Translations under genes and position numbers: made by a program
NCBI GenBank assembly: GCA_937929945.1
Contig: CALFUK010000105.1
Span: forward strand, 1 to 38,024
DNA from: an uncultured Saprospiraceae bacterium
Lineage (GTDB): Bacteria > Bacteroidota > Bacteroidia > Chitinophagales > Saprospiraceae
Direction of reading: 5' to 3'
Length of the DNA stretch: 38,024 nucleotides
Shown here: positions 20,101-27,205 of the stretch, piece by piece
Numbering within the stretch: the stretch's first letter is position 1
How the letters are laid out: each line of letters starts with the position of its first letter
Notes under the pieces: generated by a model
The model's database searches: none
What the model saw: the letters and a program-made list of their open reading frames with translations, nothing else
Told to the model about the DNA's origin: nothing

Positions 20101-23100
20101 AAGTAAATCGTCACTGTCACCTGATCTCCTAGGGCTAAGGAGGATAAGCTGAATGCACCACTACCAAGATCAGTCACTGCCACAGCATTATCCAGCTGAG
20201 TTTGTAACATTGCTGAGGAGATGCTCTGATAGCTCAGCGCCATCGGATCAAAGTAATCTGACACCACGATTTCGCCAGCATCTACGTTTCCTTGATTGAA
20301 GATGGTGATGTCGAAGCTGACTGCGTCGCCTGTGTTAAAAGGTGCTATGGAAGAAGGGCTCAGCTCCTTCGTCAGTGCTATATCAAAAATGCATCGCGGC
20401 TCGTCATAGACAGCTGTGTCACCACATAGCAGCATCATATCTTGTTGGCAGCTTAGTCCCTCATTCACACGCCCAAAGCTGGCAGTAGCAGACACCTGCC
20501 AGCCATCATCCGTCAACATCAATGATTGACTGCTAGTCGTGGCATCCCCCTCAGTTACCATAATATCGATACTCGTCAGCCCTTGAGCGGGGCCAGCATT
20601 AGCTAAGAATGAACCCTCGTAGCTGATGAAATCGAGGACCGTACCTGATGCAGAGACTAAGGCTATCCCATCGGGACCATTCTGTAAGCCATCTATCTCA
20701 AAAACCAGCGCCCCACAATCAGGATCGGTAACTTGGCCAGACAATGCGATGGGCATACCATAGGTACTGCCTGAAGATCCGTTATATAAATGCAGCTCAT
20801 AGCCCATCAGGTCAGTTCCTGCCGAAGCAGTGATCTCCACCATTTCATTCTCATCTGGCCCAGCATTATCATAGTGCAATTCTGATATATAGATCTCCTC
20901 ACTTGCTGCTGAGAGTGGCCCATCGAGTACCGTTAGTTCTATCCCCTCAGAACCATCAGCTATTAGATTCAGTTCTGTGGCAGTGAGCATCAGGCATCCA
21001 TCTGCATCAAGGTCGGCATACTCGAATTCGCCGATCTGCTGTCCATCGATCATCACATTAAATTGGCTGTCATTACCATTAGAAGTATCTAAGCAAAGTT
21101 CTATTTCATAGAGGCCTGCTTGCTCAGGATTACAATCAGCCATAATGGATCTGATGCCTAGCTGACAAAGCTCGACTGGATCACAGCCGCAGTCCTCTAT
21201 CAGATCCACTGAGCTGATATCATAACAATAATCATCGAAAGGAGCTTGCTGCAATAGTAGTGGATCTGTCTCACTGATTGCTGAGAGAGCATTGACTTCG
21301 GATAAAAAGCTATCTAGGTCCGTGCTGGCTACAGTGAAGGCATAGACCGTATAATTCGTATTGTCTGGAAGTGAGGCAAAGCCTCCATGCTGATTTGGGA
21401 TGCCGATAATAGTACCAGCATTATCTTGATCAACTAAGACATACAGCAGCTCATAATCATCCGCACTGCCCGAGGCTTGTACTTGGATGGAGTATGGCTG
21501 ATCAGCCGTACAGTCGCAGCTTTCTTGCTCTCGGCAGTCTACTTCAAAGACCGATAGACTGGTGAAACACTGGGGCGCATCCATATCTTCAATGATGATC
21601 TCTACTTTACCCTGCTTACTATCTGAGCCAATATAAGCCAGTCCATTAATCTCGGTGACAGTAGGGTATTCTATGGTGATGCTACCGTTGATCGTGATGC
21701 TATAGCCTCCCAGCTGACCATCCCCACCAGTCACACTGGATATGATGACACTATAGCTACCATCCCCACTGCACTCCGCAGCCGCGACAGCTTCGATGGG
21801 GCTACAGCTGGTACAGTCCAGCTCAGTAATGACTTTACTCGCCGAGGCTATACAGCCATTTTCGTCTACCACGGTCACGGCATACTCTCCGGCCGAGCTG
21901 ATGCTCACGGTAGGCCCGTCAGTATCACCCATGATCGTAGCACCATTAGCTGTCGTCCAGCTATAGCTACTGAATCCTGCGTCCACTTCTAGCTCCAGAG
22001 TTGAGGGGGATCCTGTACCCTGCTGACATATTTCTGAATCTCCTGTGATACTTACTGTAGGCAGGGGATTGATCGTATAATTGACCAAACCTTCTGCTGT
22101 GCAGACGCCTCCATCTGTATAACTATAAGTGAATGGTCCTGTACTCGGATCTACATCGGTAGGATCCATGATGACACCAGCAGCATCTGACCAAGTGAAA
22201 CTAAACGATGGAAAATCCATTTCCAAGTCCGTCAAATCCACGCGTGACACATCTGCACATACCGCTTGATCCTCGATCGGCAGGTTAGGTAGAATGGAGA
22301 CCAATGTCTGAACAAAGCCAGAAGAATTGCAGAATTCATTATTGGATTCGTCTTCTACTGAGATGATTTGATAGCTACTATTGCTATTAGGCGTGACGGT
22401 GACCATCGCTCCATTCACCACACTCGTCAAGGTAATTTCTGCTGTGGAGGCATCGCCATCACTGTCGATCATTACGGTATAGGGACCAGAGCCTTCATCG
22501 ATATTAATGATAAGATCAATGGAATCTCCAAAGCAAATCTCAGGTACAGACACCATTAGCTCAGCTCGACATGGCTCACAAGAACAGTCTTCGAACAGCT
22601 CGACAAGCTGCCAGTCATAGCATACGTCCATAAAGGAGGAAGTCTGCGTCAGAATCGCATCGCCAGCTTTGATTTCCCTGAGTATCCCGACCAGTGCACT
22701 GAATGTCGAAAAGTCATTCAGATCAATCGTAAAGGCATAGACCACGTAATTTATATTATCAGCTAATGAACCAAAGCTCCCTGTCTGATTGGGTGGAGCC
22801 ACGATCTGTCCACCTGCATCTTGGTCAACTAAAACATACATCATGCTCGACTGATTAGCGTCCGCTGTCGCTTGTACATTGATGCTATATGGATTCTGCT
22901 GCGAGCAGTCACAGACCTCTTGATCGGCACAGTTTAATTCAAAGACGTAAGTGGTCACCTGACAGGCGCTGGCATTTTCATCAATGATTAATAATGTAAT
23001 AGCTGACTGGACTCCATCTGATCCATCATAAACAAGATCAGGAATCATGACATCTGTAGGGTATGAAATCTGGACCACTCCTGGTATCTCTACGGTATAG

Positions 23101-26100
23101 TCATCTCCTATTCCGTCACCTCCCGATATACTATTAATTATGATTGAATAAGACCCATTATCCGAACAGACAGATTCTATGTCAGTCATAATCGGTGAGC
23201 ACGGTGTACAATCTTGCTCTTCGATCATGATGGACGTAGACGCCTTACAACCCTGATCGTCAATAACTTCTAATTGATACTCGCCTCCAGTAGTCACGAC
23301 GATGACCGCCGGATCAGCAGTGGTTATGATGATACCACCATCAGATGAGGCCCAGAGGTAGGACGCAAATCCAGAATCCGCCTCCAGCGTCAGTGAGCTT
23401 GGTAGACCTGTACCTGACTCGCAAATAATACCTCCGCCTGAGATAGATACTGACGGAAGCGGATTCATGTTCACATTGATGGTGCCCTCCGCTGTGCACA
23501 CCCCGCCATCGGTATAGCTGTAGGTGAATGGCCCTGTGCTGGGATCTACATCTGTCGGGTCTGTTATATCGCCATCAGCATTAGACCAAGAAAAGATAAA
23601 TGGTAGATTCATCTGCAAAGCGACGAGATTGATACTCGTCACATCCGAACAAATCTCTTGGTCCTCTATGGGCAGCGCTGGCAATACAAAAACATCGACC
23701 ACCGCTGGTCCGAGATTTTGACAGACCTCATCATTATTAGATTCATCGATCACGGCGATCAGTTGGTAGATCGTATTCATGAGCGGTGCCACCATAACTG
23801 AGGCACCACTAAGTACGCTGGTGAGCGTCATTTCTACAGTATTAAAATCTCCATCAGTGTCAATCAAGACTTCATAAGGTCCTTCACCTTCAGCAACATT
23901 AATGGTAAGTTCTACTTGATCACCCAAGCATATTTCATCCGTCGACACTTCTATACTGGCTTGACAGATCGTGCAGTCACAATTTTCTTGAATACTCATC
24001 ACTTCAAAACTATAGCAAAGGTCGCTGTAAGAGGATGCGGGAGTTATACCTGTAGCTTCCGTGATGACAATCGCATTTTGCAGGGCGAGCTGTAGAGATA
24101 AAAGATCACTGTCTAAGACACTAAATGCATAAACATTATAGCTAGATTGATCATCAGGAAGAGAGCTAAATACACCCGTCTGGTTGACAGCGATGATGAC
24201 ATCATTATTATCCACCAGCGCATATAACATACTATACATACTCCCTTCGGCACTGGCCTGCACTGAGATGGCGAAAGGGTCAGGTATGGTACAGTTGCAC
24301 TGAGTACGCTCGCTGCATCGCAGCTGAAGTACCTCGACACTGTATGCGCATCCATTCGCTTCATCGGTGAAGTTGAGCTCGAATTTATCATTTTGATTCG
24401 TGTAGCTGAAGTCCTCTAAAACACCAGTGGCAGGCTGTGAGCTGGCAGAGGTATTCGCCTGCGACTCGACAATGGTGAATGTACTTGCAGAAGCTAACTC
24501 GTACATGACATCAAAGCGATTCCCAATGGATGAGCAGATGGGGAAAGCGACCACTGCAAGCTCTGGACAAACGGAGCAACTCATCGGAGGAGCTATGGTC
24601 ACGGCGCTAAGACAGTCCTGAACATCTGCATCAGTCATCTCAATAGTGATCGGTCCATTCGAAATTAGATACGGCCCATAAGACACAGTACTCCCGTAGG
24701 CCAGTCCGGTATTGCCCTTGTCATCATCGAATGATAAACTCGCCGAAGGAAAATCATTCGTGGCATCCACGGTCAAATCAAAGGTGTAAGTATCATCATT
24801 CGGATCGGCTGGGGTACCCGAATCACTGCACTGGAGATTCTGCGGATCAGACACAGTTATGCTGCAGCTGGCATCAGAACAAGTCACTGGAGCTGATACC
24901 TGAATATCAGCTAAGCAGGCAGGGTCATCCTCATCCATCAAGATGATCGAAGTCGCTCCAGCACTGATCAGGAAGGGACCATAAGTTAAGGTCGTGCCGT
25001 AGCTGATAGCTGTATTCATCATGTCATCGCTGAAGCTTTGGGATGCCATGATATCCGTATTAGAGCCGCTGACAAATACCTCAAAAGAATAGGTATCATC
25101 AGAGGGATCGCCAGGTGTGCCAGCATCTTGACAGCTGGGATCAGCCACTACATCTGCTGTGATCGTACAGAGAGGATTAGAACACAGCTCAGGAATGGAT
25201 ATATCTACTTGGTTAGTGCAGTTAGGGTCGTCTGCGTCTGTGAGCACTAAGGTCACAGTACTGCCAGCAAGCGTACCGATGGGCAGCATAGAGGCAGAAT
25301 AGCCATTCAGACCATAGGTTCCCATCTCATTTGCAGACAGACCGACCGCTGTCCCATCAAAGATAAATCCAGTATTAAAACTATTGGGATCTCCCTGGAT
25401 CAAGGAAAGGCTAAATCCGAAAAAATCATCTCGTGGGTCATCGGGTGTAGCATTATCATCGCATGGGAATACAGTGTGCATGACATTGACAATATCACAA
25501 TTGGGGACCGAACAGGTCGCAGGTATCGACAAGTCCAAAGCAAATTCGCAGCTCGGATCATCCTGATCTACGATTGTCAAGGTGACAGTCGAAGCGCCAA
25601 TGGAATTGATGTTAATCATCGGAGAGCTGTAGTCTAAGCCCGTACCATAGCTCCCTGTCTCTGCACTAAGGAGCCCGATCGCTGTCCCGTCAAACATGAA
25701 TCCTGTGTTGAAATTCACAAGATCTTCTTGCGTGACATCGAGCGTAAAGCTGAAGAAATCGTCAATGGGTGTACTCGTTGTACCATTGTCGCTGCATGAA
25801 CTAATGATCAAATCGACTGCACTGATTTGACACTGTGGACAGCCACAATCTGTAGTCACTTCATAAGGCATAGTATCAGTGTAACAGAAGCCTGCAAAAG
25901 TCGCTGACTGGCTGACCGTAAGCGCATCAGAGATCGAAAGACCGATAAGATCATCCAGTGCTTGCTGCATCGCTGATAGATCTGTGTCGGCGACATTAAA
26001 GGCATAGACAGCGACTTGGCTACCATCACCTGCTAAGCCAGCGAATTCGCCATTTTGATTGATCGCAGTGACGATAGCTTGATCATCAGTCAGCACGTAG

Positions 26101-27182
26101 AGCATGCTGTAATCATCACCATTGGCGGCAGCTTGGCCTGATACTGTCAGAGGCATGTCTGATGTACAATCACAGATCGTCAATGCAGCACAATTCATTT
26201 GTAAGACATCGTATGTGGTCACACAAGACGTCTCATCATTATCTGAGACCGTAAGCGTGATTTTATCGTTTTGGTTAGTATACGAATATGTACCGAATGA
26301 CTGTGGCAGGTTTGCCGCACTAAAGGTCAAGAAGCTCCCTTGAGAATTGACTACGGTATAGACGTCACTGCATTGGTCAGGGTCTCCCCCACTGACAGCA
26401 TCAATCGATATGGTGAAGCTGCCATCAACATTGCAGACTGGATGAGCCTCTACTGTAATCTCAGTGCAGTCAGTACAGCCACAATTTTGACTGAGCATAG
26501 CCATCTCAGACGTATAGCAGTATTGATCAAATGGTGTAGAGGCTGATAAAAGATCATTGATGGAACTCCCCACAAGAGCATTCAGCTCGATAAGAAGATC
26601 TGACAAGTCAATGGAGGCGACATTGACAGCATGGCTCTGGTAAGCAGCAACATCGCTTAGATTTGAGAAAGTCCCAGATTCATTGATCTCTAAGATGATG
26701 CCGAGTGCATCCGTCAGGACATAAACCATATCATAATCATTAGCTTCTCCTGAGGCCTGAGCATTAATATTCAGTGGCCCATCTGCACAGCAGTCACAAG
26801 TGTACAGCGCTGAGCAATGGACTGAAAAGACATCATAGCTCAGCTCACAGGGTGGTACTGAAGCATCGGTGATGGTCAGTGTCACCTTCTGAGCATTCTG
26901 TGTCAAGGCGGTGTCATAGCAAAAGTCTGTTAATAGGACATTACCGCTGATACCAGTCATCAACTGAGTGCCGAGGCAATTATCATAGCTGATGCTGTAT
27001 GGCCCGACGCCCCCTGTGATAGAGGACACATGAATCTCAAAGTCCAGACCTACCGCCACGCAAGTAGCTTCAGCTTCCACCTCGATCAGCGCTGAGTCAT
27101 ATGCATGACCAGCTTTAGCCTTTGCGCAGAAACACACACAAAGCAAAATCAAGACCGATATAAAGCGATTGACGTTCGACAC
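14184..27182 (-). CDS. Giant T9SS type-A secreted repeat protein, 4332 aa
   Basis: One uninterrupted frame of 13 kb. It starts at GTG 27182 (no in-frame ATG before the signal peptide, LILLCVCFCAKAKA). Residues about 25-2000 hold nested Cys-rich repeats: five CDC...CGC modules (about 124, 337, 960, 1424 and 1890), four domains with a DP-DD-Y/F-F core (about 440-870) and a near-exact 465-aa tandem duplication. Then come a lamin-tail-like domain (about 2080-2240), a DUF11-like domain (about 2265-2400) and a second lamin-tail-like domain (about 2450-2600). The module shared with its paralogues starts near 2700, followed by HYR-like repeats with IIDWC/VIDWC (about 3154 and 3632), a CnaB-like and dockerin-like part (about 3925-4050; DINRDGNITAID) and the sorting domain (NDPNPF, about 4253-4332). 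It is probably a long surface adhesin or stalk; function is inferred from architecture. Confidence 0.85.
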   Translation of the reverse strand: MSNVNRFISVLILLCVCFCAKAKAGHAYDSALIEVEAEATCVAVGLDFEIHVSSITGGVGPYSISYDNCLGTQLMTGISGNVLLTDFCYDTALTQNAQKVTLTITDASVPPCELSYDVFSVHCSALYTCDCCADGPLNINAQASGEANDYDMVYVLTDALGIILEINESGTFSNLSDVAAYQSHAVNVASIDLSDLLIELNALVGSSINDLLSASTPFDQYCYTSEMAMLSQNCGCTDCTEITVEAHPVCNVDGSFTISIDAVSGGDPDQCSDVYTVVNSQGSFLTFSAANLPQSFGTYSYTNQNDKITLTVSDNDETSCVTTYDVLQMNCAALTICDCTSDMPLTVSGQAAANGDDYSMLYVLTDDQAIVTAINQNGEFAGLAGDGSQVAVYAFNVADTDLSAMQQALDDLIGLSISDALTVSQSATFAGFCYTDTMPYEVTTDCGCPQCQISAVDLIISSCSDNGTTSTPIDDFFSFTLDVTQEDLVNFNTGFMFDGTAIGLLSAETGSYGTGLDYSSPMININSIGASTVTLTIVDQDDPSCEFALDLSIPATCSVPNCDIVNVMHTVFPCDDNATPDDPRDDFFGFSLSLIQGDPNSFNTGFIFDGTAVGLSANEMGTYGLNGYSASMLPIGTLAGSTVTLVLTDADDPNCTNQVDISIPELCSNPLCTITADVVADPSCQDAGTPGDPSDDTYSFEVFVSGSNTDIMASQSFSDDMMNTAISYGTTLTYGPFLISAGATSIILMDEDDPACLADIQVSAPVTCSDASCSITVSDPQNLQCSDSGTPADPNDDTYTFDLTVDATNDFPSASLSFDDDKGNTGLAYGSTVSYGPYLISNGPITIEMTDADVQDCLSAVTIAPPMSCSVCPELAVVAFPICSSIGNRFDVMYELASASTFTIVESQANTSASSQPATGVLEDFSYTNQNDKFELNFTDEANGCAYSVEVLQLRCSERTQCNCTIPDPFAISVQASAEGSMYSMLYALVDNNDVIIAVNQTGVFSSLPDDQSSYNVYAFSVLDSDLLSLQLALQNAIVITEATGITPASSYSDLCYSFEVMSIQENCDCTICQASIEVSTDEICLGDQVELTINVAEGEGPYEVLIDTDGDFNTVEMTLTSVLSGASVMVAPLMNTIYQLIAVIDESNNDEVCQNLGPAVVDVFVLPALPIEDQEICSDVTSINLVALQMNLPFIFSWSNADGDITDPTDVDPSTGPFTYSYTDGGVCTAEGTINVNMNPLPSVSISGGGIICESGTGLPSSLTLEADSGFASYLWASSDGGIIITTADPAVIVVTTGGEYQLEVIDDQGCKASTSIMIEEQDCTPCSPIMTDIESVCSDNGSYSIIINSISGGDGIGDDYTVEIPGVVQISYPTDVMIPDLVYDGSDGVQSAITLLIIDENASACQVTTYVFELNCADQEVCDCSQQNPYSINVQATADANQSSMMYVLVDQDAGGQIVAPPNQTGSFGSLADNINYVVYAFTIDLNDFSTFSALVGILREIKAGDAILTQTSSFMDVCYDWQLVELFEDCSCEPCRAELMVSVPEICFGDSIDLIINIDEGSGPYTVMIDSDGDASTAEITLTSVVNGAMVTVTPNSNSSYQIISVEDESNNEFCNSSGFVQTLVSILPNLPIEDQAVCADVSRVDLTDLEMDFPSFSFTWSDAAGVIMDPTDVDPSTGPFTYSYTDGGVCTAEGLVNYTINPLPTVSITGDSEICQQGTGSPSTLELEVDAGFSSYSWTTANGATIMGDTDGPTVSISSAGEYAVTVVDENGCIASASKVITELDCTSCSPIEAVAAAECSGDGSYSVIISSVTGGDGQLGGYSITINGSITIEYPTVTEINGLAYIGSDSKQGKVEIIIEDMDAPQCFTSLSVFEVDCREQESCDCTADQPYSIQVQASGSADDYELLYVLVDQDNAGTIIGIPNQHGGFASLPDNTNYTVYAFTVASTDLDSFLSEVNALSAISETDPLLLQQAPFDDYCYDISSVDLIEDCGCDPVELCQLGIRSIMADCNPEQAGLYEIELCLDTSNGNDSQFNVMIDGQQIGEFEYADLDADGCLMLTATELNLIADGSEGIELTVLDGPLSAASEEIYISELHYDNAGPDENEMVEITASAGTDLMGYELHLYNGSSGSTYGMPIALSGQVTDPDCGALVFEIDGLQNGPDGIALVSASGTVLDFISYEGSFLANAGPAQGLTSIDIMVTEGDATTSSQSLMLTDDGWQVSATASFGRVNEGLSCQQDMMLLCGDTAVYDEPRCIFDIALTKELSPSSIAPFNTGDAVSFDITIFNQGNVDAGEIVVSDYFDPMALSYQSISSAMLQTQLDNAVAVTDLGSGAFSLSSLALGDQVTVTIYFLIHPAFTEDIIINNAEITRATNAFNLPDIDSQPGDDAGSAPDLVNDDDPTVGNDDFDPVVINLCAGELSPPVVDELLTVCSGDIINVLIEAGKSEKPVKAASLFFSEYLEGSSRNKCLEIYNGTGDAVDLTDWSIQIYNNGNSTAAATFFPDGVVINDDDVLVICNSASDSVMLDLSDVLLNAATNFNGNDDIVLVDPEGAFIDVIGTIGSALDFGTNQSFVRNCEISEGRADGSRLFIPTDEWEIQEVDDVTDLGMHSYCATGLFPDECSYQIYLQHPATGSDPVLSGVQNDFNIDELDVALSFPQTLFITCISPTGCESNPSEISLVVQEDQALACNDRVQISLGDSCRYRVTPDLLLEADTDLSFFDVTLTREGGSVLDSAVITKTLEGETLQYQLTDLCTGNSCWGELAVEIKLRPILSSPCEFVLGTRQDIEADFSLGSRLEFQTIIESDCQDIIIDYETELKYNCGVGGPVDWCVADVTIIVSLNGEVVVSRANISSNMQIIIPGANPGDYSIVIEGNQETVTGEFNLSLQTTDCAPAQDCELQCGINESVRGGFFRDAIASNGFMSLSEAQSTLRSSCFQEVTELTSRITVDEDFCGAGTRSIISYIGTIVNHAGDSEKINLITQAYVERPAQISDIQSPLHVALPCGASTHPDSIFAYLNQANNALSDSIAISQSYPYFILKNADGDTLKRNASIEVPVTVHYQHRVDTVKVERLIDGESLLVELINKELRDSIRFDRVRQSVTRLNPIPIAEQYCGYIVDYEDIVVPACGSGVKVLRSWSIIDWCDQQFRTLPMQQIENNDDEGPAFSPLLDQDISIQTTDCSAIFELPAVVVHDDCSSTDRISLQWQTSEGRIEDGFVLDLWEDNSPVLLTLTAVDECDNRTVDSMYLHISDQIAPVASCVDELQVSITEGDLAVVHADAFDAGSHDFGCGEVWLKVIREADLRGTEVGFWNTKGPRRSPDYDLQPDPSFAYRYSCGNEEADDFRATYFDENRKVLGVDIGRQVFFDDQTSFCCADVDQTEVMVVVRVFDRDPGAGAVDPRRMVQELASPTLIPDRRNKNRLSQSTNFVENDLYGHYTDCWVKVILANKIEPEITCEDITISCTDDIKAVEIPESSGGICEAASIRLASETELSAGCSISSVVRKWYIDADDDGVFSEGEVTCTQTITISTENQLLDPFTIKWPKHFDGSTRMGKNIECDSLTVVEESADIAMGESFSCVAIDSDSQVLWCDPACSLVAYTVAIDTIQAAESCMSIIKRHSVIDWCLWTPNASEAEADQFEAVEDWAQGACTFCGVDTLTAGGAERVYFRYTEVSEDGYYEFDQILKIIDDTDPQIVVQDTFFVSSSVTQDKQEDAACDISGMIHAMAMDFCGDGNLRDAYVNWQVSVSEGDRLISSSTSFSDTIIIMSGEGSAGDSYQVEWIASDACGNQVREESIIIFEDDTKPVPVCIQGVSTASISEEEQAEIWASDFDLGSYDNCGVAHFSITGRDAEPIRPEEEGFAEQQNISLSCVDLGLVSELDVWVWDSYGNGARCPVSILLSGSCDTIPADGRTAFTIAGQIVTTTAQPLENVEVTLNADLDEYPLKAQTGETGAYSFLNNPYLQDYELVAYKDNDHLSGVTTADLVRLRSHILNIDRLASPYHLLAADINRDGNITAIDMVILTKLILGNIPNFPDNDSWRFVPADYEFADPGSPWDAPESIQIERLNRAMTKQDFIGVKVGNLTNDILVDLASTATSRNQKSVLLSTVDRRVEAGEIITLAISSTEESIAAVHTTLQHSGLELLHVATTEGSVEYQKSGETTELIWMGKPSAERKSNEVLTLKYKALESGLVSDMLSIANTDSVDDAPPSIAYLIESLAPAAVALVYEEVTQRTADILHNDPNPFKDETVIKFYLTTTQDVKLTVYDVSGTVMLNQFATGIAGHNQMAIDLTDLAGTGVLLFHVKSKELSETGKMIRLK
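21165..21525 (-). repeat. CDC...CGC module, copy 5
   Basis: Starts SCDCTADQPY, with core YELLYVLVDQD, NQHGGFASL, VYAFTV, CYDIS, ending DCGCDPVELC. It is the last copy before the lamin-tail-like part. Confidence 0.75.
21165..22590 (-). repeat. Super-repeat copy B (about 465 aa) in the giant gene
   Basis: Second copy of a roughly 1.4-kb tandem unit. It runs from CRAELMVSVPEICFGD through DPSTGPFTYSYTDGG and GEYAVTVVDENGC to the fifth CDC...CGC module. It parallels copy A domain by domain in the same order. The protein stays nearly identical in places while DNA differs at many third codon positions. Confidence 0.8.
22572..22920 (-). repeat. CDC...CGC module, copy 4
   Basis: Starts VCDCSQQNPY, with core SSMMYVLVDQD, NQTGSFGSL, VYAFTI, CYDWQ, ending DCSCEPC. 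It closes super-repeat copy A. Confidence 0.75.
22572..23985 (-). repeat. Super-repeat copy A (about 465 aa) in the giant gene
   Basis: First copy of the tandem unit. It runs from CQASIEVSTDEICLGD through DPSTGPFTYSYTDGG and GEYQLEVIDDQGC to the fourth CDC...CGC module. It is directly adjacent to copy B with no spacer. Confidence 0.8.
23964..24306 (-). repeat. CDC...CGC module, copy 3
   Basis: Starts QCNCTIPDPF, with core YSMLYALVDN, NQTGVFSSL, VYAFSV, CYSFE, ending NCDCTIC. This copy leads into super-repeat copy A. Confidence 0.75.
24590..25800 (-). repeat. Four tandem DP-DD-F/Y domains in the giant gene
   Basis: Four consecutive domains of about 80-100 aa (roughly 25510-25800, 25205-25470, 24895-25140 and 24590-24830). 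Each opens with Cys-x-Asp and a DDFFxF or DDTYxF strand and ends with a DxDDPxC-like turn and SxPxxCS. Copies 1 and 2 share FNTGFxFDGTAxGL; copies 3 and 4 share YGxTxxYGPxLIS. This looks like duplication of an already duplicated pair. Confidence 0.75.
25831..26178 (-). repeat. CDC...CGC module, copy 2
   Basis: Starts ICDCTSDMPL, with core YSMLYVLTDD, then NQNGEFAGL, VYAFNV, CYTD, ending DCGCPQC. Spacing matches copy 1. Confidence 0.75.
26466..26810 (-). repeat. CDC...CGC module, copy 1
   Basis: A module of about 115 aa. It begins with a Cys pair (TCDCC), continues with a YDMVYVLTD core, FSNL and a CYTSE element, and ends NCGCTDC. The same plan recurs four more times in this protein. Confidence 0.75.
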
Positions 27183-27205
27183 TTCGTTATTTTGACCAGG
27201 CCTTC

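Noticed and set aside
14184-27182. Numerous 60-145-aa plus-strand frames inside the giant gene
   Set aside because: All lie antisense to a continuous 4332-codon frame with recognisable domains; none shows its own start context or family features.
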